Shown here piece after piece: positions 35,013 through 44,690 of a DNA stretch of 64,000 nt. The notes under the pieces are model-generated. The model saw nothing but the letters and a program-made list of their open reading frames with translations, was not told the origin of the DNA and ran no database searches. This DNA comes from Bipolaris cookei (taxonomy: Eukaryota; Ascomycota; Dothideomycetes; Pleosporales; Pleosporaceae): NCBI GenBank assembly GCA_002286855.1, contig NRSV01000028.1, positions 62,001 through 126,000 of the forward strand, given 5' to 3'. The position numbers were made by a program, and so were the translations under genes. Numbering within the stretch: position 1 is the first letter of the stretch; each line of letters starts with the position of its first letter.

Positions 35013-35363
35013 TTACGAAGACTTGGCGGCATCGGCCTGTGTCTGGAGTGCGGCAGCATTGAGGTCCTTTACCTCACCCTGCTTGCCATTCTACTCAATT
35101 CATTAGTTCCTGCCTGGTCTGCCTCTCCCCATCTTCAGGTATACACTCACTTCCCACTTGGCAAACTTGAGTTCACTCTCGCCCCTTCGCTCGGCAGCAA
35201 TGCGCTTGTCATCCTTGAGCGAGCGACGTACGACGCGCGATGCGATGGCAATGTAGCGGTTGTAGCTGCTCAAGAGTCAATGGCGGTTCCAATGGCAGGA
35301 ATGCAGCGACTGCAGGGTCGGGAAGGCGTACGTGAGACCGGCGGCTTTCCACGCGAATGCCAT
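35013..35363 (-). CDS. Mitochondrial F1-ATP synthase epsilon subunit (Atp15)
   Basis: A 74-residue protein in three exons: 35332-35363, 35151-35265 and 35013-35090. Exon 1 reads MAFAWKAAGL plus two bases. Exon 2 continues TYNRYIAIASRVVRRSLKDD and on to ELKFAKWE. Exon 3 reads NGKQGEVKDLNAAALQ and ends AKSS. The Trp-Lys-Ala-Ala-Gly-Leu-Thr-Tyr start and the RVVRRSLK helix are typical of mitochondrial epsilon, a small central-stalk subunit beside gamma and delta that has no cleaved presequence. Introns 35266-35331 (GTACGC donor) and 35091-35150 (GTGAGT donor) close in phase. The first acceptor is taken as CAG before CTACAAC because it restores GLTYN; using the GAG three bases earlier would insert one Ser. 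Confidence 0.9.
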
Positions 35364-35724
35364 TGTGATGGTTGGATGTAGTTTCGTGGCTATGAACGGG
35401 TTTTGCGGGTTGTGGATGCAGTTGGCAAAGGTTGAGCTGCAGCGAGATTTCGCGGATGCGGCTCGGAGCTTGGAAGATCACGTGAACAATCGCCGACAGC
35501 TCTCAAGCAGCCATATCACCACCATTCTGCGCACTCATTCAGTGTTCAGCAAATAACAGTACTCTACAATGGTCTTGAAGTCATGTTCATTATATTTTCA
35601 TAGGCTGCCCGCTGGTAAAAGCGCAGCCGTGTCGTGATCTACAGTAACCCCTCGTCAAGGAGCACTCCTGGCCCTACGCCTGAGACCTATGATGCTTGTA
35701 GTGAACTGTAAGAGACTAAGTCTC
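35364..35724. other. Intergenic region, ATP15 promoter
   Basis: About 360 bp between two minus-strand genes. No element is recognised. Confidence 0.5.
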
Positions 35725-36545
35725 CTACAGCTCCATAGCCTCGCCACCCTCCGCATTATCGCCGTCTTCCCTGTTCTCAAACGTAGCATCTAGCCACTCA
35801 GCGAGATCCTGGCCCTCGTAAAGCGCAAAGTTCTCGCCAATGCCACCAATACCGACGCTGGTGTTGTCGACTGTTAGCTCCTTGTCCTGTGATAGCGACT
35901 CCTTCAGTGATCTCAGAGCGTGTTTGATCAACTCCTCCCTGCTGGCGCCTTCGAACTCATCCAAATGCCTCTCGAGGTATGTCCTTGCCATCTGACTCCG
36001 GGCCCCAATACCACATGCAATCATCTCCTGTGTGACACCGCTAGGCTGGAACTCGAACAGGTGGGGTCCCTTTGCGTCTACACCTGCAATTAACAATCCA
36101 ACACCGTAAGGTCTCCGTCCATACTGCTGCGTGTTGGTTTGTGCCCGGTCTGCGATACGCGAAGTGATTTCGGAGAGGGGAATAGCGCGATCGTACGTGA
36201 GGCGGGATGCGAGTGATTGCTGCTTCATGAAGTTGGAGAGAACGCGAGCATCGGAGGCGAGGCCAGCAAGGGCGACACCAAAGTGGGAATCTACAGGGAT
36301 GATCTTCTTCTGGTATGATGAGAGCTCCTCGGCATTTCGCTGTATGTTGTATTAGTTGAATTTGTCAACATCAAACGAGCAATGGAGGCGTCTACCTTAA
36401 TTGCTGCAAGTACTGCGTGTGTCTTGCTGACAATACCTACAACAACTGAGCCCTGCTTGACAGCCTCTTGTGCATACTCGACCTGAAAGATACGACCCTG
36501 TGGCGAGAAGGTGACCGAGTCGTTGTCGTAGTTGTTTCTGAACAT
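35725..36545 (-). CDS. 20S proteasome alpha-6 subunit (Pre5/PSMA1)
   Basis: Exons 36396-36545 and 35725-36339 give 254 residues. The alpha-type N-terminal signature is intact: [20 protein letters not shown], then [18 protein letters not shown]. Core motifs characteristic of alpha-6 follow, including [37 protein letters not shown] and [14 protein letters not shown]. Alpha subunits form the outer gating rings and lack a catalytic Thr. The C-terminus is acidic (about [14 protein letters not shown]). The intron 36340-36395 has a GTAGAC donor and joins AAIK to RNAEEL. It shares a 399-bp divergent promoter with VPS55. Confidence 0.95.
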
Positions 36546-36944
36546 GATGAAGGTGGGATTTGTGGGGTTGTTGGAACCAAAGGCGGGTTGATTGGCTTCA
36601 CGGTGGCAAGGCCTTGGCTATGACAATGACTGGTGTACACACGGCGAGGTGCTGTCACCAGAAGATTGCGTTGCGGCGGAGTGGGGCAATGTGTAATGGT
36701 CGTGATGGTGTTGCTGGAGGTTCCCGCAGCCGTTGTTGATGAGCTCCAGAAGCTCCGATGCTTGGCAGGTAGGCAGCACCCTAGCGCGCAACCTCACCAG
36801 CAGGTGTCTGGACCACACGCAACAGGACCAACCACACCGCAGCTCTCATATCTTCGCCGGAACGGAGATTGACATCAGAGGACTCAGGAGCCTACCCGTT
36901 AACGACTACTATATTATATCTGCGGCATTAAGCACGATTCCAGC
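36546..36944. promoter_or_regulatory. Bidirectional promoter region, proteasome alpha-6 / VPS55
   Basis: Divergent spacer. GGTGGCAAG at 36602-36610 is one base off the yeast proteasome-associated control element GGTGGCAAA and lies close to the proteasome gene. A single 9-mer match of this quality can be chance, and it is not known whether such an element works in this lineage. Confidence 0.4.
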
Positions 36945-37522
36945 ATGGCCGGCATCAAGACCATCATCGGACTGTCCTTCGTACGTCAAGCTGGCGCATC
37001 CTCGCGCGTTCCCTGATTGCATACCGTCAATACTAACGGAATACATAACAGGTCCTTGCGATAGGCTTTCTTCTCGTCATTCTCTCCGCTGCGCTCTTCC
37101 ACAACTACCTCACGCTCCTCGTTGTTGCGACCTACGTAATCGCACCCCTACCCAACTGGCTTTGCAGCAGAGCAGCAAACCATGATGACTTTATGGAGAG
37201 TTCTGGAAACGGTGTGGTCGACTTTGGAAGGTTCTTGACCGGCTTCTTCGTGGTCATGGGTATCGGTAAGTGCCCTCCTGGAATACGCGTTCGGTATGCG
37301 CCGTGGGCGGCTGCGTGCCTGCACTCTCACGAGAAAGCGCGAAGAATATATTGAGACCCAAATCAAATATAAAACTGACTCATAACAGCACTCCCAACGC
37401 TGTTGTGGCATTCGGCCGAAATCGCAGGAGGTGCCGCAGCCATGTCCATCTTCGGTGGTCTGTTGATTTACGCGACCATCATCAGCTTCACACTATTCTT
37501 CCAGGAGCAAGAGGATTTCTGA
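36945..37522 (+). CDS. Vps55 (OB-RGRP family) late-endosome membrane protein
   Basis: Exons 36945-36980 (12 codons), 37052-37265 and 37389-37522 give 127 residues, the expected size. It reads MAGIKTIIGLSF, then VLAIGFLLVILSAALFHNYL, then LLVVATYVIAPLPNWLCSRA, and ends TIISFTLFFQEQEDF. Four hydrophobic segments and the APLPNW motif mark the family. In yeast Vps55 works with Vps68 in sorting from late endosome to vacuole; the human relatives are the leptin-receptor overlapping transcript proteins. Introns have GTACGT and GTAAGT donors and TACTAAC or TGACTC branch regions. The next gene, convergent and 440 bp away, is the Vps68 homologue. Confidence 0.94.
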
Positions 37523-37962
37523 CTAGCCGGTGGAACTCAACAGTGAGGGACCGCACACATACTATTCCCAAGCGCATCGCTTGGCGCCTCGAAAAGAAGT
37601 CAAGGTACTTTAGTAATGAAGGCTACATGCCTGGATAGATGAACTGTTGCTACTGCATATTTATGTTGCCTGTACAGTTTTTATGAGCGTTCTTGTACGA
37701 GTATGTTGAACATAATGCATTTGTTGAGCCAAAAGAACTACCACGAGAATGTAAATGCGAACTCGTTGATCAACCGGATATAAAACATGACAAAGGCCAT
37801 TGAATTAATGGAAACTAGCATCTCAAGCATATTCATACATTGCGATCATTGTCGCTCCGCTCAGCGCCTCAACATAAATTATCCTGCGTAACACAACCAT
37901 TGCTCTGTCCGGATGACGTCGGACAAGCTATACCCAACAGACTTCAACTTCACATAGCATTC
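37523..37962. other. Convergent gap between VPS55 and VPS68
   Basis: This 440-bp spacer holds the 3' UTRs of both genes. Moderately AT-rich; no other feature is seen. Confidence 0.5.
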
Positions 37963-38598
37963 TTACAACGCCAGGTTGTACGTGTACTCATCCTCCATGT
38001 TCTGCGCAACCCAAAGCACCGCGGAACTGTAACATGTTAGCAAGCATGCTCGCGCATTCCTTCGAGGCTGTGTACTCACCTCAGCATAACCAGCGCATTG
38101 GCAACAACATTACCAACGCCCATCCACAGAGTTGGCCATGTGTGCTCTGGCACAACAAACTTCATAACCATGACCACCACACTTCCCGCCAATCCGCCGG
38201 CCAGCAGCGCGAAGCCCAGGAACAGCACTAGCCTAGCCTTCCATGCGACACCGTTTCCAGAGTAGGAGAAGCTATCAGCAGAGAGTCGCGACTTGTCAAT
38301 GCTATTGATGACTAGCATGCCGAGGGCGCTGCAAATGCCCGGGACCCAGTCGATGAAGGTGATATGGACGCGTGGGTCGGAGCCGTTCATCGCCGACTTG
38401 GACCATACCGATATGTCGATGAGGGTATAGAAACCGAGAGCGAACTGCAAGGCGATATCAGTATGTGCATCAGCGTTGTTGGTTACATAGAGTAGTTCGC
38501 ACCAGAGCTCCTGCAATGTAGACGCCTGCGGTCCTTGTATTTGCGCTGTTCAGCCATGCGGGCTTCGGGAAGCGGAAAAGGCGATTTGGACCTTCCAT
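37963..38598 (-). CDS. Vps68 (UPF0220/TMEM50 family) membrane protein
   Basis: Exons 38503-38598, 38080-38444 and 37963-38026 give 174 residues. The start reads MEGPNRLFRFPKPAWLNSAN, then TRTAGVYIAGAL and FALGFYTLIDISVWSKSA. The middle carries VHITFIDWVPGICSALGMLV and FLGFALLAGGLAGSVVVMVM. The last exon reads SSAVLWVAQNMEDEYTYNLAL. Four membrane segments and the IDWVPG motif are typical of Vps68. Intron 1 (38445-38502) has a weak GTGCGA donor; intron 2 (38027-38079) has GTGAGT and a GCTAAC branch. In yeast Vps68 binds Vps55, whose homologue is the convergent neighbour. It is divergent from LOC1 with 287 bp between starts. Confidence 0.92.
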
Positions 38599-38885
38599 AA
38601 TGACTTGAGACCTCCGTATACGACTGTGAGATAAATGTGGGTGCGGGCGTTATGAAGAGTCGTTGAGCAGCAAGGCAGGGCGTGATGATGCTGGGGAAGC
38701 TGTCGCTGCTGATGCGCCTGCTGGGTTCGCGCGCCTGTTGCCTTGGCGCTTGACGTTCCCCATCGGCAGCTCCAAAACGCCGATCTGCCCAAAAAATAGT
38801 TCCCCAGTGCTGCCGTTTATTCATCTCATCTCACAGAACTTTTCTACACACTATTCTTACCGACCCGTTTCCTGCTTTCGCCAAG

Positions 38886-39574
38886 ATGGGCACAACCAAA
38901 CCGTCTTCTAAGGGCAAAGGCGCCAAAGGAAAATCTGGCGGCAGCTCCAGTAAATCCTCAAAATTGAAATCGAAACCTACTGGAAGTGCGCCGGAGGGCA
39001 TATCGAAGCGCAAGCAAAAGTCGTTGTCGTTGGCTAAGCCAGGTGGCGAGCCAAAGACCAAATCAATCATGACAAGGGATGGTAAAAAGAAAAAGAGGGT
39101 ATATACAGAGAAAGAGCTAGACATCCCAGCGCTCAACGGTATCATCCCTGCTGGCATTGCGAAGCCAAAAGGCGTCAAGAAGGGAAAGAAGTTTGTGGAT
39201 GATCCGGCTAGCATGGTATGGAACTTTTTGTTCCCTTAATTTCTCTTCTGCAGGTTGTACCTCAGGTGACAATCGTACTAACCATGCTACTGTCGTAGAT
39301 GGCTATCATGTCCGTTGTCAACGCGGAGAAAGAAGGGCACCTCGAGTCCAAGATTGCCAAAGCGCGCCAGCTAGAGGAGATCCGTGAAGCCAAGAGGAAA
39401 GAAGCTGAGGCGAGGAAAGAAGACAAGGAGGCCAAATTTGAGGAGAGGAAACAGGATCTCAAGAAGAGGAAGAGGAAGAGGCATAGCGAACCGAGTGCAA
39501 AGAGCGATGAGGGAGACAAGATCAAGGAAAAGGACAGGAAGTTCAAGCAAAAGAAGAGGGTTAGCTTCGGTTGA
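38886..39574 (+). CDS. Loc1-like 60S ribosome biogenesis / RNA-binding protein
   Basis: Exons 38886-39215 and 39299-39574 give 201 residues, extremely Lys-rich. The N-terminus is low complexity (Gly/Ser/Lys). A conserved block follows: [20 protein letters not shown], then [17 protein letters not shown]. After the intron comes a charged helix ([40 protein letters not shown]) and a basic end KQKKRVSFG. In yeast, Loc1 is nucleolar, binds RNA, and is needed for early 60S assembly and ASH1 mRNA localisation. The intron (39216-39298) joins two Met codons (SM and MAIM). Assignment rests on the conserved VDD block and the charged coil. Confidence 0.82.
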
Positions 39575-39864
39575 AACGGTGTAAGAATATGAGGCGAACA
39601 CAGTACATATGGAATTTCGAGTTTTCTATGGAGCATAGGGGCGAGAGGGAGAAAAAAGCAGAGAAGAGCGCTAATTTTCATTACAAAAAGAGCTGTTCTC
39701 GAGAGCATCATGCGCAAAGAACGTATGAGTAGAAGCAGCATGAGGGAAACAGTCGATCGGGCAAAGGGCTAAGTCTATACGCGGTCTACGAAATCTAGAG
39801 CAAGTCTATGATACCCAAATACCATTCAATGAAAATCACTACCACCACCGCCCTCTGTTCGCTC

Positions 39865-41193
39865 CTACGCATCGGGCAATATCAGCCTTCGATGGTTTGG
39901 ATCAAAGATTGGATATTTCTTTCCTTGCAATCCGCCCATATTCACGCCCTCGTTTCCTTCGCCCACACTTTTGGATGCCTCAAAGTCAACCTCCTCGTTC
40001 AACTTGGTCAAAAACTTGGACGTTGCAACGGCAAACCATCTTCCGCCGCCCAGCATGAAACTTCCCAAATGTCCACCCCAGTCCGTTGTGCAAAGTAGCA
40101 CATTGGGATTTTGCTTCACCTCCTGATACGGCAAGCCGGCCTTGTTCGAAATTGGGTCGTCTTCAGCGTTGATACCAAGGAACGGGATACGAACCGCCAG
40201 CAGCGCATCCACGCTTTGCGAATCGCGATAGTATGCGCCCTCTGTCGGATATCCCCATGTCGGACACTGAACCTGGCGGTCAAATTCGTGCAGAAATCTA
40301 CTGCGCAATACAGCGTCAACGTCGAGGCCAGGAGTCTTGGATATCTGCTCACGATGCTGATTGAAAAGGCCTAAGAGGTTTTTACCCATGGTGCGCGAGT
40401 AGACATGGAGGCCAAGGTATGTGCGCTGCAGTTCTGTGTTGCAGACTTCGAGGTTCCAGGGGTTGCTGCAGGCAACAGCGGCACGTAGGAGACATTTTTC
40501 GCCTTCTTCGCCGCAGTAGTTGGTTAAGATGTTGGCGCCTAGACTGAATCCGACACCGTATAGTGGTCGGTTGGGGAACAGGCTGCGCAGCTCGATGATG
40601 GTTTGTCGGACGTCCCATGTTGCGCGGGCATTGAAAAGTCGGGGCGTGGTTATCTTAGAGAGAGCGCAGCCTCGTCCGTTTACTACGCAGGTGGCCCAAC
40701 CGGATGCTATGAGGGGTGCGAGGGTTTCGCGGAGGTAGACTTCGTGGGATCCACCACTGAGACCGTGAAGGGCTACCAGCATGGGCTTTGAATCCGAGCT
40801 TGCAATGCCTTCCCATTCTTCCTTGGTAAAGTTGGTGGTGCGAGCTGGAAGCTGTTCATCCTTTTCTTCTGGCGTTCTTTCTGGTAGATTTGGACTGTCC
40901 TCAGACAAATCTACTGCAAAATCGACGGCAAAGGTGCCTGGGTAGACGGAATGGTTTGAGTTGAAGATTTGTCTCTTATAGTAAACTGGTGGGCCCGGGT
41001 CTTTGACAGCCGTGTACATGGTTTGCAGGTGGCCGTTGAAAAGGAAGGGGTTCAGGCGACATGGTGGAATCGAGGAGGCAGCGACCTCTTCTAACGTGGT
41101 TTTCGATCCAGTCTTTGTCTTTAGAGTCGCAGGGGATTGATGGGATGTGTACGTGGTTTTGCTGTGGCCTAGCAGCCACGATAAGTTGAACAT
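39865..41193 (-). CDS. Alpha/beta hydrolase, YheT/Eht1-like (medium-chain ester synthase/esterase family)
   Basis: Single exon of 442 residues starting MFNLSWLLGHSKTTYTS. It contains CRLNPFLFNGHLQTMYTAV, the family's N-terminal block. The oxyanion-side HGLSGGSHE, the nucleophile elbow GFSLGAN (catalytic Ser), the acid region INAEDDPIS and the catalytic His in TDWGGHLGSF are all in the right order. Yeast relatives (Eht1, Eeb1, Mgl2-type) make or cleave medium-chain fatty acid esters and acylglycerols. The substrate here is unknown. An in-frame upstream ATG at 41358 exists, but the 55 extra residues look like leader. It is divergent from the Mau2 gene. Confidence 0.9.
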   Translation of the reverse strand: MFNLSWLLGHSKTTYTSHQSPATLKTKTGSKTTLEEVAASSIPPCRLNPFLFNGHLQTMYTAVKDPGPPVYYKRQIFNSNHSVYPGTFAVDFAVDLSEDSPNLPERTPEEKDEQLPARTTNFTKEEWEGIASSDSKPMLVALHGLSGGSHEVYLRETLAPLIASGWATCVVNGRGCALSKITTPRLFNARATWDVRQTIIELRSLFPNRPLYGVGFSLGANILTNYCGEEGEKCLLRAAVACSNPWNLEVCNTELQRTYLGLHVYSRTMGKNLLGLFNQHREQISKTPGLDVDAVLRSRFLHEFDRQVQCPTWGYPTEGAYYRDSQSVDALLAVRIPFLGINAEDDPISNKAGLPYQEVKQNPNVLLCTTDWGGHLGSFMLGGGRWFAVATSKFLTKLNEEVDFEASKSVGEGNEGVNMGGLQGKKYPIFDPNHRRLILPDA

Positions 41194-41729
41194 GGCGGCT
41201 TTTGCTGGGAATGCAGTGCGCTGGAAACTCGATAATGAAAGGGCTTCTTTTTCTTTTTGTGATTCAATTCTTCTTTCACATGTCTCGTCCGGAATGCCTC
41301 GGGATGTGAACAAATATGGGGCTGAAGAATCCTTTCCTATATGCTGACTTTTTCTCAAGGCACGACGATTGTCTGGATGTGTAGAGATCTCGCCTATGAT
41401 GCGTATAAAACTGTGGAACCTTTTACCCTTACGGCTAGACGACGAGCGAGAACAATCAAATCGATTTCAGACCCAGAACGAAACAAATCTATAGCGCTGG
41501 ACACATTCGAAAAGAGCCTCGGCTTGTGAATCCACTAGGCAGCATCAAGTGATTCTACAAGCGCGCGTCTATCTGCCAATCGCGCTCCGGTGGCCTGGCG
41601 CGTTCGCGACTTCCCATCCTTCGCGATTGCCCATGTCACTCATGTCTTAACATCCTCACCCCCGCTTTCGCCCACCATGCAACGCTTTCGCATTGAATTA
41701 TCGTGATCCTTTTTCACTGAAGTCTTCTA
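41194..41729. promoter_or_regulatory. Bidirectional promoter region, hydrolase / MAU2
   Basis: This 536-bp divergent spacer has a C/T-rich stretch near 41640-41720 just before the MAU2 start. No specific site is identified. Confidence 0.5.
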
Positions 41730-44690
41730 ATGGACCCCCGGTACAACTGGCCGCCGCAAGGCTATCCGAACGGCCAGTATAACCCGTATGCGCCGCCGCC
41801 TCCACAACAGCAGCAACCGCCGCCCAACGGCTACCAGCAACAACATGGCTACCCGCAATATCCCCCAATGCATATGCAGATGCCCATGCAACAGGGCTAT
41901 TCGCAATCACAGCCAGCGCCATACCAGGCCCCGCCGCAGCCCGTCATAACCCGGCCCTCAAATCAGCAGTACCAGCAATACCAGCAGATGCCGCTGCAAA
42001 TGCAACAGCCACAACATATGCAGCAGCATTCAACGCAGAATTCACAGCAGTATGTTCAGCAGAGCCCTCAGCAACGCCCAAAACAACCGCAACAGCATAT
42101 GCAGCAGCCTATGCAACGACTTCCCCAGCAATCTCCCCAACAGCCTCCACGACAACCTACCCAGCAGCCTACCCAGCAACCCATCCAACAACCCGTCCAA
42201 CAACCTGCCCAGCGACCTCCCCAACAACCGCAGTATCGATCACAGCCACAAGTAGTAATTTCAGCGAGGACACCTAACTATGGGTCCCCTATGCAAATGC
42301 AACCCCTGCGGATACGGCATGTGCAGGTGCCAGTACAACGTACAAGCAGCGCGGGGATTCCTCAGACAGATGGTTCGGTCGATCAGCAACGCCGATATAA
42401 TGCACAACGGCCGCATGTTATGCCTGTCGCGAAGCCAGTCCAGCAGTCATCGTCGCAACAAGAGAATGGACCTAGACCCCAGCCACGACCCATGAACACG
42501 CCGATACAGAACCAGAACCTGCAGCGAGCGCCTCTTCAGCCACAGACTACTCCTGAACAACAGCGTGTACTACCCCCTACCCAGACGCCGACCAGCCAGT
42601 ATGCAAGTCCGAGTACACAGCCGCCTTCGTCCAAACCGAAGATGCACCCTCAGGTCGTCATACCTCGAGCCTCTTCGTCCCACCAGCTTACACCAACGAA
42701 GCGTGCACATGTTCCTCAAAGGGCCCTTCCTGCTGAACTCTCCGACCTGCTTCTTACGGCAGCGGACGAATACATTGCTGCCGCACGGGGTATGGGATCA
42801 CTTTTGGGGAGTCAAAGAAAGGAAGCTGATGTCAAACAATACTACAAACTTATATCTACTGCTATGGGGTGTATGGATGCTGTGTTGAGGGATTTTAATA
42901 TGCCACCTAGGGATGAAGCAAAGTTGCGCCTAAGATATGCAAGTCTTATGATAGAAGAGACCGACATTGAGGCTACGGATATTTCAAGTCGCATTGAAGA
43001 GATTCTTTCCAAGCAAATATCACTGTGTGGCAGACATAGATTACAGGATTTGAAGTTTGCTGCCCTCCATCTCCAAGCGCGGTACCAGTTCAAGACGAAC
43101 CATCGAGCCGGTTTGAAGTCTTTAGACAAACCAATATCTGAAGCAGAGACTTTTCAGCACATTGCTTGGGTGTACGCATTGCGCTTCCTCAAGGTGACAT
43201 TGGCATTGCAAATACCAGGTCGTGTGGAAATAGTCATGGTTCTACAGCAATTGCACGCGATACAGGGCCATGCGGAACGACGTGGAGATCGTGCCATCTA
43301 TGTGGCGTGTTGTGCGCTTGAAGCGATGGTCCACCTGCGGTCTGGCGCCGCAGATCGGCTTGAGCAAGTTCAACGCGCTATTGCAGCAGCGCGGAGTCTA
43401 CAACTTCAGGTGTCAGCTAAAGATCTGGGCTCTTTCGGCACTCTGATTGATGTCATTGATATTGCTAGTGGCATCCAGACTGGCCGACCAGACACACGGA
43501 AAGCGACGTCCCTTCTCGAAGCTATATTGGGCAAGAAGGACGAAAAGGGGGGTTCTGAAACCGGAGTCTTTACTGTTCTCATTGAACGAAGCTATGGTGG
43601 TAATTTGACGTTTGATACAGGTGGCGTGTTCAGGAAGAACGCTGAGAGAAAAGATGAACTCGTTTTTGCTTGGCTTCCACGGGAGGACCTCAAAGCACTG
43701 TGCTTTCACATTTGTGCTCTGGAGCATCATGTGCATGAGAAGGGCTTGATATACATGAAGGAAGCTCGTCAACGATTTAGGGAATCCGCGAAGCGTCGAA
43801 CCCTCATGGGCATACCGCCTTCTCTTGCATTCGCTCGGATTGAGTGGAACATGATGTTGGAATGGTATTCTATGTTCGCTATCGGACTCATGGCTTGCTC
43901 CCGAGACAATCACGCAATGGCTGAAGATGTTCTTGGTGGATTGAAGAAGCGTATTGCTCTGCCTCCATACAACAATCAGGAGGCCTTTGCACGCACCCTT
44001 GCATACCTTTCATCTGTCAATGATCAGGTCAATGGCAATCTTGAATCTGCATTGATAACTTCTCCTGGAGAAGTTCTTGCAATACCGGAGAAAGGTCACG
44101 CGGTCCCGGCTCGAGCAGATATAGCAGTCATGGCAGCATTGAACCGCTTACTCATTTTTCGTGATCCTAATCACCCACAACATTTCCAGTCTAACACGCT
44201 GCTAGAGCAACTAAAACCATTTTGCGAAGACCATCCAAATCAGTACGTACGTATGGCTTTCCGCCTCGTCCATGCCTTCCACGGCGAAGCTGCCGCCATC
44301 TCCCACCAGAAGAAGACTGTCCAGCAAGCCGTCGGCATAGCCCAAGAGATTTCTCAAAAGACGCAAAACTTTGAGTTTGTAGCCATGACAATGTGCTACT
44401 TTGTCGCGCGCTTCTTCGCCGATACAGTGGGTGAAAAGAGTATCCAAGCTATCCGTGCAGCGAGATCACAGGCAATCAAAGGTCGGAAGCCTCTGTGGAT
44501 GGCCGTCGCAGCTGGTCTGTGTATTAACACATATCGGCGTAATGGGCTTATGGATGAAGCAGCCAAGGCTATGAGAGAGTTTGAAGCCGTGAGACCACAG
44601 TTGCCATTTATACTTAAAGGTGAAGGCGATTTAGATGCTGAGGGCGAAGATGATGTTGATGCGGATGGTGATATCGATATTGTTGGTTAG
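41730..44690 (+). CDS. Cohesin-loading factor Mau2/Scc4 with a long Gln/Pro-rich head
   Basis: Single exon of 986 residues. Residues 1 to about 335 are Gln/Pro-rich low complexity (for example PPPPQQQQPPPNGYQQQHGY), including tandem PTQQP/PVQQP-like units at DNA positions about 42150-42220. The Mau2 helical-repeat domain begins near RALPAELSDLLLTAADEYIA and runs to about residue 960 with TPR-like units (HAIQGHAERRGDRAIYVACC and ARIEWNMMLEWYSMFAIGLM). It ends in an acidic tail (DLDAEGEDDVDADGDIDIVG). Mau2/Scc4 binds Scc2/NIPBL and together they load cohesin onto chromatin. The long disordered head replaces the short N-terminus of yeast Scc4; its role is unknown. Confidence 0.9.
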   Translation: MDPRYNWPPQGYPNGQYNPYAPPPPQQQQPPPNGYQQQHGYPQYPPMHMQMPMQQGYSQSQPAPYQAPPQPVITRPSNQQYQQYQQMPLQMQQPQHMQQHSTQNSQQYVQQSPQQRPKQPQQHMQQPMQRLPQQSPQQPPRQPTQQPTQQPIQQPVQQPAQRPPQQPQYRSQPQVVISARTPNYGSPMQMQPLRIRHVQVPVQRTSSAGIPQTDGSVDQQRRYNAQRPHVMPVAKPVQQSSSQQENGPRPQPRPMNTPIQNQNLQRAPLQPQTTPEQQRVLPPTQTPTSQYASPSTQPPSSKPKMHPQVVIPRASSSHQLTPTKRAHVPQRALPAELSDLLLTAADEYIAAARGMGSLLGSQRKEADVKQYYKLISTAMGCMDAVLRDFNMPPRDEAKLRLRYASLMIEETDIEATDISSRIEEILSKQISLCGRHRLQDLKFAALHLQARYQFKTNHRAGLKSLDKPISEAETFQHIAWVYALRFLKVTLALQIPGRVEIVMVLQQLHAIQGHAERRGDRAIYVACCALEAMVHLRSGAADRLEQVQRAIAAARSLQLQVSAKDLGSFGTLIDVIDIASGIQTGRPDTRKATSLLEAILGKKDEKGGSETGVFTVLIERSYGGNLTFDTGGVFRKNAERKDELVFAWLPREDLKALCFHICALEHHVHEKGLIYMKEARQRFRESAKRRTLMGIPPSLAFARIEWNMMLEWYSMFAIGLMACSRDNHAMAEDVLGGLKKRIALPPYNNQEAFARTLAYLSSVNDQVNGNLESALITSPGEVLAIPEKGHAVPARADIAVMAALNRLLIFRDPNHPQHFQSNTLLEQLKPFCEDHPNQYVRMAFRLVHAFHGEAAAISHQKKTVQQAVGIAQEISQKTQNFEFVAMTMCYFVARFFADTVGEKSIQAIRAARSQAIKGRKPLWMAVAAGLCINTYRRNGLMDEAAKAMREFEAVRPQLPFILKGEGDLDAEGEDDVDADGDIDIVG

